Assembly: GCA_036583965.1 (NCBI GenBank)
Contig: JAZBQD010000015.1
Span: 23,713,310-23,777,309 of the forward strand
Length of the DNA stretch: 64,000 nucleotides
Source: Prunella strophiata
Lineage: Eukaryota; Chordata; Aves; Passeriformes; Prunellidae
Direction of reading: 5' to 3'
Position 1 is the stretch's first letter, and every line of letters begins with the position of its first letter. Positions 1-11,640 of this stretch are shown here, piece after piece. The notes under the pieces were generated by a model that was given only the letters and a program-made list of their open reading frames with translations, did no database searches and was not told the origin of the DNA. A program made the position numbers and the translations under genes.

Positions 1-124
1 AAAGGATCTGGAGGATGAGTTGACTTCCCCCCATTAAATCATGCCAGATCAGTTGAATGTTTTAAGCCTTCTGTAAGCTGTTACTCCTCCCAAGAGCTGG
101 TCTGCACTGGAGCCAGCCTGGTTG

Positions 125-322
125 GGAAGGGGCTGTCAAACACTGGAACAGACTGCCCAGGGAGGTGGTGGAATCACCACAGTGAAGATGTTCAAGGAAA
201 GACTGGACAGGTCACTTGGTGCTATTGTCTATCTGACAAGGCAGTGGTCAGTCAAAGGTTGGACTTGATGATCTCAGAGGTCTTTTCCAAAGTAAGCTAT
301 TCTGTAATTTTTCAATTCTGTG
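125..322 (+). mobile_element. CR1 LINE, 3'-end fragment (5' truncated)
   Basis: This is the 3' tail of a chicken-repeat-1 (CR1) non-LTR retrotransposon, the dominant LINE of birds. What shows it is a run of blocks in consensus order: ACACTGGAACAGACTGCCC followed by GGGAGGTGGTGGAATCACC, then a TTCAAGGAAAGACTGGAC block, then GGTTGGACTTGATGATCTC followed by AGAGGTCTTTTCCAA. It ends at a degraded ATTCTGTG repeat near 301-322, which is the CR1 terminus. CR1 copies are usually 5' truncated and have no poly(A) tail, which fits. The left boundary is uncertain: similarity fades before about 125, so the element may reach the window edge. There is no coding capacity in this piece. The terminal repeat is mutated, so the copy is not recent. 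Confidence 0.85.
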
Positions 323-3300
323 AATTTTCCCTGGCTCTTGGAGCTCTGAGGAAGTGCAGGGAAGATGAGAGAAAAACACATTGAGCCTTGCATATGTGAG
401 GCTCCAGACGGTGAACATCCTCTGTTCCTGGGATCTGGAAATGCAGTCTGTTTAAAAAAGGGCTGGAAAATCACTAAAGCTTTTCAGTGGCCTCGAATCA
501 CTCATGTTTCTTTTTTGATAATGGCAATATGCTGTTGTCTCATGGGTAACCAGTGTGACAGGGCATCCCTGGGGTCAGGCTGGCAGCTCTGCCAGGTCAC
601 TGCCTTGGCCAGTGCACATCAAGACCTGGGCACACAGATGGGGCACTTTGAGGTGTTCACACAGCACACACTGTGCAGCTTAGCAGGGCTCTTGCATTGT
701 CTGTGCTGTCAGCATTGCACTTTTCCCAAGCACTATATACTTTCAGTGCAGGATTATAAAATGAAATTAAACTGGAACCCATTAAGCATGTTTACTCTCT
801 GCAGCAAATATTTTTACCACGTAGTTTTGTGCACAGGAAGTGCTGTAAACTTCAGCATTGCTGCTGGCTCCTTTGTAATCACTCTGCTGATTATGAATTG
901 CTGCCTTTTGGCAGTTGCTGCTCACACAGGTTATGATTCCTGCTGGTGGGAGGGTAATAGAGGGGAAAAAATGGGAAAAAAATGTGTAGGACAAGGAGAC
1001 CTCAGAACAATTAATGTCCTTCAGCAAAGTGGAGTAGGGTGCAAGATAAACTAGCCAAATCCAAGGCTTGTGGCAAATCTATTTCTATCTTCTTCCTCCT
1101 GCAAAGGCTTTATCTAAAAAGATATATGTGAAAGAAACTAGACCTACTAGCTGGGACTTGATCACAGTATATCAGAAGAAACTATGTAGCCTGAGAGCTG
1201 GATTACAGACATCACAGCAAAAGCCTGTTCAAAAAAAAGAAGTGAAAAACATTAATCTGCAAGATAAACCAAAAATCATCCCTTCCCTCTGTATGCAAAA
1301 CAGTGATCTGAGTTAAAAAACAAGAACAAATCCCCATGGTTATATGATAGCTGATGTGTATTATTTATTTTTATGAGATAATCTAAAGCTTTATACAATA
1401 AATGTGAGTATTATAGGATTTGGTGTGCTATTGTTTTTATGATGAACTCATATTTTTTCAGAAGTTTATAACCTTGATGTTAGAACTGGTGTGGGGGGTT
1501 TGGAACTTGCTGTAACTTAGCTCAGCCTGAGGCACTGACCCTCTCTGGTCTCCATGAAACTGGGCACTTACCAGTCTGGCACTGGTGTGGTGAGGCCCAG
1601 GATGCTGTGGAACTAATTGGAATCTGTCAGTTGGAGAGGGAGAATGGACCTCATTGATTTATTTTGGGATGAGCTCATTATGTGGGGGAGAGCAGGGCAT
1701 GTACATATGGAAAACTTTATCCAGTGAATTTCACACCCATCATGGAGTTGAGTAAGTCTTGAGTAAGTCAGTTCTTTGTTAGACTGCTGACAGCAGATGG
1801 CTAACTGAAGGCATTGCTCAGTAATATGTTATATTTCTCTCTCTTTTTTTTTTTTTTTTTTTTCTGCCTCAGGCTGGACATCTAGGAAAATCCAAATCTT
1901 CTGGTTTGGAATTTCTAGGTACCTTTCATAGGTACCTTTCAGCTTGTTGTTCTGGCTTTCCCCCTTCATTTTCCTTCTTGGTAAATCAAAATTCTTTTTA
2001 GACTAATTTCATGACACATTCTCTTTTTAGCTGCTTTTTGTCTTTTCTTCAAGGTAGAAAATCTGCCAGTTTCTAACTCATGTTTGTATCCTCTTCATCT
2101 ACCTTGTATCTTTTTTTCATCTCACCCTGTTCTTTTTCTTTTTTCCTTGTTTAGCCCAGTGTTGGAAAAGGGCTATTAATGATTCTTGTGAAAATAGCAT
2201 TTCTGCTTGCATGAGAGTGCTGCCAGACTGATCATATTTGCTCACAAAAATGTGTCTGACTAAATTGTAATGGGACATCTGATGAGATTAGATCCAAATT
2301 CCAAGACTTCACACCTGCTCTTGCACAGTCCCTCAATATTTTTTCCCTAAGAAGATGGAGATTTTAGGGCCTTGGCTTCCATAAACTTCTTTGTGCCTAC
2401 TCCTTGATCTGCTGTGCTAACTGGAATTATTGTGGGGGATGGATGCTTCAAGCTCTCAGCTGTGCACATGGTCTCAGTGAAGCCAATGTGCTGTGGAATG
2501 AGCACTGGTAGCCAACACATTCATGTGGATGATCAGAGTGGGTCTTGTTACAAATAAACTTGGTATGATGAGATCCAAACTTTGCTTCTTTTAATGTAGG
2601 AAATCCAAGATTGTATCTTACTCCCATCCTTGTCTCAGCATTTTTATGAAGGGTCAGGTTAAAAAGCAAATTTTGCTCACAGAACTGCTTTTAATTGCCT
2701 ATTCACATTCTCCAGTCTCAGTTCTTCAGGAGAATATGTCTGAGCAGATGGCTTTGACTATAGCATGGGCTGTGTACCACATAAGAGTACTCTGGCAAAT
2801 ATAGTTAGGTGTCTGTCTGATATGGATGACAAGAGACAGTGAAATATGTGAGAGTGTGAAGCTGAAGTGTGGTTACTTCTAAATGCTGAATTAGCTCTGG
2901 TTCCATTTTTGTTTCAACAGTTGTTACTTTCTGTAGGAGCATTATGGCAAGCTGAACTCAACTTTTCATTTCACCATGCTAGTAGGATGAGTGACCTTCA
3001 GAGCAGAAAGATGTGAGAGGTGTAGGGGGCAGTCTGACAGAGCACAGGAGTCAGAATTTTGGGAGGAGGAGAATGCAATGATAAAATGCAGTGCTAAGTG
3101 GTTTTTGTGATTGGGAAAACCAATTAATCTCAGTGATACCTGGGTAGAATAGTTAAGCCAGGTTTATTATCTCTGGTTTCTCCTGAAGAAGAAACAAAAG
3201 TGGGGTGCTGACATGAAGCTATGAATAGTTGTTGTCATCTTGGTGTCAGGATGGGAAATTAGGCCTGTGGGCCCCTGTTGGTTTATTCTCTCCATCAGGC

Positions 3301-4800
3301 TGGAGTGTCATACAATAGGTGAAGAGGGAATACACTGGGATAGTCTAAGTGCTTGGGCTACCATTTGGGAATCATCAACAAAAACATTTTCCTTTGTAAT
3401 CTTTTTTTAATTCCTCAGAGTCTTCTTTATGTTTTCTTGGTGTGTGAGATAGTAGTGTTCTTTGGGAAAAGGCTCATATGGAGAAATAGGTTTATGCTAC
3501 ATCTGGAGGACACTGAGGCTTGTCAGTCTGATATCCTCTAGAAACAAGACCCAAAGCAAGAACCATTGGCCAGGTCATCTGTGAGCTGTTGCAAGAAGTT
3601 ATGTGGCTGCCCATTTCTCAGCTCTAGAGAAAACTGGGAAGTTTAAAATGATATAATTGCCTAAAAGTGTGATTTAAACCCTTGTGGAGCTCTACAGCCA
3701 CGTCTTTAAATTTGTTTTAGTATTCCTGGGAGGATACTGAAAAGAGAAAATGAAGATTTGGCAAAGCTAAACACTCATAGTCATGTGAGAAAAAGGGGTT
3801 TTTGACATTCATTTGTCACTATTTGTCATTACATAGTTTGTTTTCAACATGTTTAGGGGCCAAAATAGTGACACAAAGCTGATTTTATCAGGCTTAGACC
3901 CTGAAAAATAGTGAATGGTTAAAGTAATGTGTGAAGTGTCTCTGCAGCTGGATATGCTTTTTTTAGATGATGAATGACCAATACATCTTTGAGAACTGGG
4001 ATGGATTCATGAATTCACATAAAGAAAGTAGATGACATTTGTCAGCTTCCACTGTCTGCTTGTTAAAACATTTAGTTTTGGAAGCAATTTTCTTTTTTTT
4101 TCTCCCATTTTTCCTTCCCATGCAATAGGGAAGGAATTCCCTTTACACATCTCAGTGTCTTCTCTTTACTCTTCTTCATGTCCATCCTCAAAAGACCCTT
4201 TGTGATGTTTGCAGAATGCCCTCAAGACTTCAGAGAGATGAAACTCTGGCTTACCAAGATGGTCAACATTGTCCCTCCCCCCCCTTTTAGTTCCCTTCTC
4301 TTTGCAGTTATCTGTCATCTCCCAGTTTATGCTGAGATTGGCAACTCTTAAGGACAAAGACTGCAGGTCCATGAGTAGGGCTCATAAACCAGCAATTACA
4401 GTAATTGAGAACTAATTCTCCTGAGGTAATCGAGTCATCTCTAGACACCTTTCTTCAAAAGCAAAGGTATATTCTCTTTCCATCAATGTTCCTCTTGCAA
4501 ACTCCATGATCTTGTTTCCAACATAAAAGCAATTCTCAGACCCTGTATGTTTGTGTGTGTACTTTATAACAGAAATATTTTCTCAGGGAACTATAATGTT
4601 TCAGTTGCCACTGCAAACATGTCAGAGGAGTATGTGAGACTGAGCTGACACAGTGCAGAAGCTTTATTGGCAATTACTCCTGAGACACACACAGTGGACA
4701 TTTAATTACTAACAAAGCCACTTACATTGTGGACTTGGAGGTTATAGATTTCCCCATGATTCCTTAGACAAATACTTTTTTCTAAGTAATAAAAGTAATA
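323..4800. other. non-coding stretch with little recognisable content
   Basis: Apart from the orphan frame at 365-1054, this is ordinary AT-rich intergenic or intronic DNA. It holds a T20 run with a short CT lead-in at 1838-1863 and a 13-bp tandem duplication (TAGGTACCTTTCA) at 1916-1941. It also has a C-rich run near 4270-4286. Frames of 60-82 codons occur on both strands, none with family resemblance or splice structure. No RNA gene was seen: I looked for tRNA B-box-like GGTTCRANTCC and found none. Confidence 0.6.
365..1054 (+). other. orphan 229-codon open frame, probably not a gene
   Basis: This is the longest uninterrupted frame in the window, ATG to TAG. The predicted 229-residue product is rich in Cys and Met. 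It has two hydrophobic stretches, around residues 50-62 (a Cys-rich cluster) and around residues 163-186, which could be read as membrane segments. I recognise no domain or family. It begins 43 bases after the end of the CR1 fragment. There is no obvious core promoter, no Kozak-quality start and no splice structure. Nearby DNA has ordinary composition, and runs such as AAAAAAATGGGAAAAAAATG fall inside the frame. An open frame this long is somewhat unexpected by chance at this base composition but not impossible in 64 kb scanned on six frames. A single-exon lineage-specific gene or a terminal exon are the alternatives. Confidence 0.12.
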
Positions 4801-4811
4801 AGTAATAATAA

Positions 4812-5345
4812 TTATTTTTTTCTAATTAGGGCAGTGATACTTCCCCAAAGGAAGGCTGTGTGGCTGCCCTCTTGGAAGTCCTGCCTTGCTTCCTGGTCCC
4901 CATAGCCCAGGTGAGAACCAGTGTGGGAAAGGGGACAGGAGAGGGGGACAGGAGCAGGCTGGGCAGTGTGAGCACACACTGCTCCCTGCACCAGGGCATC
5001 CACTGCCCTGATGTGGCCATTCTCATCCTGTAGCAGAGCCAGTAAGTGCCAGAGGATTGACAGAATTACAGAGCAGGGATTGAAGACATTGTCCCTATGT
5101 GGGCTGCACTTCCCTGCTACTGATCCCAGAGCTTGCTGACAGACAGACAAGTCCTTCCCCAGCACAGTAGGATCCTTGAGAGCAGCCTCTTCCAAAGAGG
5201 TTCTTGATCTAGATTTTGCCATGCAAAGGATAATTCCCCCCTCCAGGTAGGTATAGGACTCACTACATTTATAAAGCAGCTCCTGTGTTTGAGGAATGAC
5301 TCCCGCCACTATTTTGGCAGGAGGAGATTTAAGCTGTGAAGGCAT
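4812..5345 (-). other. orphan 177-codon open frame on the minus strand
   Basis: This is an ATG-to-stop frame of 177 codons lying in a patch that is visibly GC-richer than its surroundings, which itself lowers stop-codon frequency. The product is not recognised. It contains a moderately hydrophobic segment around residues 90-105 and a Pro/Ser/His-rich portion around residues 130-150. A 66-codon frame on the same strand overlaps it in another register, which is typical of a GC-rich patch rather than of real coding sequence. It could be a decayed exon or pseudogene, but no diagnostic residues support that. Confidence 0.12.
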
Positions 5346-5634
5346 AATGAATTTCGATGTGTGCTCTGTGCAGTGTCAAACTGTTTAATTTTGAGAAGCT
5401 GAAGTCACTAGCCTGTTGTTTCATGTTTCTGTCTAATTGAAATGTTAAAGAACTGATCTTTCTGCTGTGTATTTAGTCTGGACATTCCAGCCTTTGAACT
5501 CTCACCAGCACTGTGAGTAATGTTATCCACACACATTCACTCTATTGTTACAGCAAAATCTCTACATCTGATTTTGTAAAAAAAAATCAAAGGGCCAGCA
5601 TGATGTATACATAAAACATTGAAAACACTCTTTT

Positions 5635-5739
5635 GGAGGAAAAAAAGGGATGAAAATAAAGAAATAAGGAAAGAAAGAAAGGAAGAAAAAGAAAAGGAAG
5701 AAAAAAAAAAAAAAGTAAGGAAAAAAGAAAAGAAAGAAA
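5635..5739. repeat. low-complexity purine (GA/A-rich) tract
   Basis: About 105 bases on the plus strand are almost entirely A and G, built from imperfect GAAA and GGAA units with an A14 core at 5701-5714. Only a few T bases interrupt it. The Lys/Glu-rich and Phe/Leu-rich open frames read across it on the two strands are artefacts of this composition. Polypurine-polypyrimidine tracts of this kind can adopt triplex structures and are length-variable. Confidence 0.9.
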
Positions 5740-8700
5740 TCTCAGCCCATTACACCAGCTCATGGGAAGGAGGGAGGAAGCTTTCATTAGACTTACCATC
5801 ATTTTCAGTTTTAATCACCTCTCTTCTTTTCAAATTAAAAAAGAAATTTTGATCAAGGGCCTAGAAGACCCAGAAGTGCCTTCTGGGGTTATCTGAACCA
5901 GTCACCTGTTCGGAAGAGACAGCCTTTCACCATCAGACGGATATGCATTTTCAATAATTAACTATTTTTAGCGTGGCATAAGTGAAAAATTAATAAGCCC
6001 CAGCAGCAAATAAGCATTGCAGTGTGGGTAGAGAAGAAAATACAGGCCACAGCTCAACCTCCCTCTTTGAAAGTTCAGCTCCCTTTCTTCCCTGCCTCCC
6101 CTGCTGCAGTCCCCAAAGGGTGACTTCCCTCTCTAATAGACCCACATTTAGAGCAAGAGGTTGCCATTTCCCAGCTAGTCCAACATTAACATTCATCATC
6201 TCATTTCAGCACCTCCTGTGAGTAATTGCAGCTCTGAGAAATGGTCTCTTCCTCTGCTTTTTTTCTACCCAGCCAAGGGCTCCCCACAAACTCTGGGCAC
6301 TCCCCCAGGGAGTTTGCTGTTCCTGCAGTGCTCCCTGACAGTCATTTGTTCTTTCCCTTTGCTGTGGCCAGCAGTGAGTGGGAGGGCTGAGCAAGGCACG
6401 AGGTCAGTCAAACAGAATTGCCCCAAGCAAAGGGACATTGCAGCTGAGGTGGCAGAGGAGGAAGGACAGGGCTTTTACAGAGTGTCTTCTCACTGGCCAT
6501 AGAGCCAAGAGCACCAGGAGCAGCCCTGGCACCCTCTTGGCAATAATCAAATCTGTGCCCAGCTTCCCACCCCACAAGGCTTGTTCAAGGACTCACTCGT
6601 GACCACATCTCTGTCAAGGTGACAAGCACATGATGTGGGGTGACAGAGTGGCACCTGGCCCATTTAGTTTCACATTCTGCCCTCCTTTGACACCACCATC
6701 TTCAAAGTCACATTTCTACGTTCTGCAGCATGGTCAGCATGGTTGTTCTCTTTGAATTTTAGTCTAATTTTCAAACTTAAACTGTGAGAGTTCTGGGCAA
6801 ATGGTGGAGAGAGGTCTGCAGTGCCTCAGCAAAGTTTGGCATACAAAATCACTCTAATGAGCCCTCAGTGATGATTCACTCAAGGCACTGAGTGAAGGGG
6901 ACTGAAGACTCTGGGACCTGCAGTATGGCATTGTGTGAAGTGGGGTGAAGCCAGAGCAAAATGATCTGCACCATTGCATAGGCAGCTGCACATCCCTTTG
7001 CAAGAGTTTGCACAGCCTGCCTTGAGCAGTGTGCAGGTGTGTCTTAAATGTTGGGCAAGCTTTAAATAAATGACTGATCATTTTGCTGTTCTTTAAAATA
7101 AACTGAAAACTCAAAAATTGAAAATTTAAATTGGATTAAGAAAACTAATTTCTGTGTGGCATCTTCAGTTTAAAAGGTCCAATGATCATTAGGGCACCAG
7201 TAACTAGGGAAGAGCTGATGGAGTGAAGCACTAGCACTTGAAACCAAAGCAGAGTTTAAGCATTCTGTGGATAATGAAATGAAATTTTGCTCAAGGAAGG
7301 GTCTCATGGATTAGAGAAACTGTAATGCAAACTGTGGGCCTCTCTATATTAAAAAAAGAGAACATGTACAGACATCCACAGAAAGCATTATTTAAGTTAT
7401 CACTTGAATTAGAGACTAATGAAGTATTATAGGCGGAGTTGATGGATTATACAGTAACAAAGGCTTGAATATCTCTAATAAATTTGTTTTTAAAAGAAGA
7501 AATTTAATGACCACATCTTAGTTAATAGATGGAAAGTTACCTAAAGATTTTAATTTGATGGGGCAACTGTCCCATGCTTGACTGGGAAGGTTTTTACATG
7601 CAAAGCTGGGACAAAATATTAAGGCAGGTGGAATTCCCTGCCTGACAGATGTCAGCTGCAGAGAGTCTCAGGGGTACCAGTGAAGGAATATTTGAGATGA
7701 TGAGTCTAAACCATTTCCATTTTTCTTTCAAATTTAGAGTTGCTCAAACTTTTCTTTCCCCTGTAGATAATGCAATACTTTTTGTTTTGCAAAGCTAAAT
7801 TAATTACTTGTTTAGCTGCGGTTTTACTGAGAAATTTATCTAGATTGGTGGAATGGGTTCAGGGTAATGACAGGTTTTAAAACATTTTGAAAATGTCAGT
7901 CCTTTTTTTTTATTGTTTGGAGTACCTTAATGTATAAGGTGAAACAGCAACTGTTATTTATACGTTTGGATACTTAGTCACAAGTGGGAAAATACACTCT
8001 AGAAAGTATTACATGAGTGAGAGAAAAAGGATTTTACACTGAAGCTGTGGATGCTTGAGGTTTGTACTTTCAATTAAAAAAGATAAAGCTAAGTACAGAG
8101 CATGTCAAGTGAAATTTTAAGTGAAGTATGAATTATTTGTAAAACTTTATGTAGATATGGCTGGAAATAGATAAATACATCTTTGTGCAATGTTTTCTGA
8201 GTGGAAACAGTTATATTTGTCTGGAGAAGTAGGAGATGCCATTGGCTATGTCCTGTTTGAAAATGTATTTATGCTCAGACCCTGGAGTACTTGAAACCAC
8301 TGATGTGAGGTGCTGACAGCAGAGATCAATGCTTCTTCCTGGCTTAGCTGACCTTTTTGGCACCAAGAAATGAAATCCTTATGGGACAAAAACTTTAGTA
8401 CCTGGCTGCTAATAGTTGGATTCAATTACCCAAGAGGTGAGCTGAAATAAAGGTACAGAAGTTGGAATATTTTTGAGTCTGCTCTAGACAGGTAGAAGAC
8501 AGATCACATACCTACTGATAATATAATATTCTTTGTATGAATTTTGAATGTAGATACAAACTTACAGTGTTGATTTCACCTCAGTACATGTAACCTAGAG
8601 TGCAGATTTGTAATTAATAATAAATATGGGCAAACAAACTTTGCACAGCATCTCCCTTCACCATTATGAGGTACAAAATCAAAACACAAGCCAAATATCA

Positions 8701-10561
8701 CATTCCTTGGGAGGATCATACACAGGAAAAATCCCATCAAAGGCCGCCCCCTGAGTTCACCCCACACTAAAAACACCATCCCCCAGAAAGCTGCCTTCCC
8801 AACAGCAGGTCCCTTCCCCACGAGCCATTTGGCTCTCTGTGGCACAGCTAGATGTGGAGCAGCAACACGCAGAGCTCACATCAGCTCAGCAAACATTCCC
8901 CCTTGTGCCGGGAAATTGGATGCACCATTGTCATTGCCAGGAGAGAGCTGCGATACTGACACATGAAAGTGCCTCTGACAGCCTGGGGAAATTGCTTTAT
9001 TTTTCCTTGCAAAAGAAGATTTGCAATCCAGGCTAACAAATTATTCTTTTATCTAGTTGTTTGCGTTATGGGACCCCAATCCAGGATCAGGGCTCCTCCG
9101 TGGTGCACACTGTGAAGACATGCAAGGAAGAGAGCAGTTGGCACCCCAGAGAGCTCCCAATCTGCATAACAGGCAGGAGCCACCGGGTGGAAGGCAGCTG
9201 GGCTGAGAGAATACAATAACAATAAAATGGGTATGCATAGCATCCTTCTCATTAAAAGATGGTGGCAATTTGAGGGCATGGTGGTGAAGGTAGCTTGAAG
9301 GAAGAATTTAAATGAGGTTAAGAAGCCAGCTATACAGCAGGGATATTTTGCAGTCATGGTTTGGGCTGGGAGGCATCCAGGAGGTGCTTGAGGGAGAGGA
9401 GAAAGCAGGCACTGAGGCAGTGGCAGGAAGGCTGATGCCAGGTGAGAACAGTCTGCTAAACTCAGGCTTCATTAGCACATCTCATGCCACTGTAAAACTT
9501 CATTTGCCATCGTGGTGGGGTAGTCTAGGCCACACTTCAGGTTTTGAGTGGAATTTCAAGTGTTCCTAAAATAGTTCCTGGAAGATAAGCAATGATTCGG
9601 ACACTTATGCTCCTGGGGTAGGCGAGCACATCTTTAGATGATTCTTCCTTATTTATGGAGTAAATTAGCATCATCAGGTAAATATGCTGTTGTTTTTAGT
9701 CTGTTGTGTGTCCCAGGATCCTCAAGCTTCCGATGGATAGCCACTTCTTGAGAACAGTCAGGGGGAAAGGACATGGGCTAACACACACAACTTCTCTGCA
9801 GACCAAAGGTTCCAGACTTTATGGCAAAACAAGGACTGAGGACTGACCCTGAGTGTAGTCTAGGATAGATGAGAGCTCTGTCTCAAATCTTCAACTTCTG
9901 ACTAGATTTCTGTACATCTAGAGACTCACTTAGTGGTGCTAAGTGAGTACCACTTGATCCTGCATTTATCAAACTAAGAAGAGTTGTTTTTTTCTTCCAC
10001 TGGCTTTACTAGGTGCTGTTCATGGACTGACATTTATAGACTAGTTTGTGATGCTGAATTGTTTGGGCAGGTATTGTAACATGGAACTAAACCAGCATGT
10101 CTGTAATTTCATAGAAGGGGTTCAGGAATGTGCAGTCACTGTAATCTCCGAAGGAATGATTTGCAGTATGAAACCATATACTGAAATATGAGTGGAGTAG
10201 TTAATGGGTATTTGTAACTTGCACCACAGTCTGTGAACAGTCAGTAGGGGTTGAAATCTGCTCTGCATTTCACTCTGGCTATGCACCTGAAATAGCTGCA
10301 ATGCAGTTAACACAAAAACTGAATTTGTAGGAAAGCAAAATTTAACTCTAGAGATGCACCTGTGTGGCCATAATAGTGCCACATGAAGTTCTTAAAACCT
10401 CTCTGCAGCTTTGAAACCTTAGCTCCTATTTCAGAAGTGGCTTAGGTGCTTAGCTGAGAGATATTTTCCAAAGCATCTAAGTAGATTAAAGACTTAACCT
10501 CCTTCAGAAGTCAGTGGCAGCCAACTATGCTGCTAGATAGCTAGATAATACTGCTTAGGCA

Positions 10562-10564
<3 letters not shown>
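5740..10564. other. non-coding stretch, nothing recognised
   Basis: This is intergenic or intronic DNA without a recognisable gene. Between about 6000 and 6620 and between about 8730 and 9430 it is somewhat GC-richer and supports overlapping frames of 60-102 codons in several registers, which is what chance gives at that composition. The segment 9570-9720 mixes AT-rich motifs such as TTAGCATCATCAGG and could be a conserved non-coding element, but this is only an impression. No transposon end was seen. Confidence 0.55.

Positions 10565-10605
<41 letters not shown>
10565..10605. repeat. poly(T) run, 41 bases
   Basis: This is an uninterrupted run of 41 T, the longest mononucleotide run in the window. 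Neither flank looks like a processed pseudogene, and no target-site duplication is evident. A run this long and pure is expected to be length-polymorphic and prone to assembly error. Confidence 0.95.
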
Positions 10606-10606
<1 letters not shown>

Positions 10607-11379
10607 ATAGGCACTGAAAGTCAGTAGAATTAGTCTTTCTAGAGACCAGTACCACTTTCCAGGATGGGTTTGTGTTTTGTAGTAAACCAGTGTATTTTAA
10701 AACATAACTCAGACCTGAGAATTTGCTTATCCAAGGGGGGAGCATGACAGCATGACTGGTGTATCTTTGTATTTGTACTGCCCTTCACACAACCAGGGAG
10801 CTGTACCTTGGCATGTCCTTTCCTGTTGCAAGGTGGCCTTTGTGGGCAGCCTTGACCTGTGCCATGGCATTATGGACACTCAGAGCTGGGCCTGGGACCT
10901 CCTGGGGCATCACATTATTCCCCAGCTCAGATCTCAAGGCAGAGCAGACCTTACAGTTGGTGTGTCTGGGTTTTGTCTGCTGCCTGCAACAGGAACTTCC
11001 TGCTAGCTCTGGTTGTACAGCTGAGTGATGCATCTGTATTGTGAGGGAATGGAAATGGGGGAAAACACTGGTTTGTTGGGTTTTCCCTTCATCCATGCTG
11101 GTGGGTGAGTCCCAGTTGTAGAGAACCTGCCAGTGTTAATATCAATGTGCAGCATTGCTCCTTCCATTTCTGGAATCAAAGATACATATGGGCACTAGTC
11201 CAGTGATAAAGAGATGCTTGGTGTAGCAACCAGGGGAAGGAGCAGAGTTATGTACAGAGGAGACACACCAGTCAACACTCCTCTTCCTAAAATACTTTTT
11301 ATCCTGTGCCAGAAAGCCAGCGGGTGAAGGGTGTGTGACCGTGTGTGTCGACTGTGGGTGGGGGAATGGGGCTGGAGGT

Positions 11380-11640
11380 TTGTTTACTACAGTTTTACTT
11401 CATTAATATTTTAGTCTCAGGTGCAGAACTTGAAGAGTCTCACTGAAATCGCAAACAGCACTGATTGTGGTGTTTGTGACAGTGCCATGGGGCATTTGCA
11501 TTATTTATCCCAGGCTGCACTACCCATACAGCTTTCAGGGAATATTTTCAGACAGAATCGCTAATTAGCACATATGTGGAATCTTCTCAAAGCAGTTGGG
11601 AACTCTCCTCATTACTTTTTAATTTTTTCTATTTGCTGAA
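11380..11640. promoter_or_regulatory. candidate conserved non-coding (enhancer-like) element
   Basis: This stretch is open to neither strand as protein, but it is dense in sequences bound by developmental transcription factors. The POU octamer ATTTGCAT lies at 11494-11501, next to an AT-rich TTATTTAT. A perfect 10-bp palindrome GCTAATTAGC, a paired homeodomain core, lies at 11560-11569. Further TTTACT and CATTAATATT motifs occur near 11390-11410. Clusters like this in long intergenic stretches are typical of vertebrate developmental enhancers. This is inferred from motif content only; no alignment was available. Confidence 0.3.

Noticed and set aside
5587..5852. Lys/Glu-rich (+) and Phe/Leu-rich (-) frames.
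   Set aside because: They are direct translations of the polypurine tract and have no independent support.
10533..10745. Minus-strand frame containing a poly-Lys stretch.
   Set aside because: The lysines are the T41 run read in reverse; it is an artefact.
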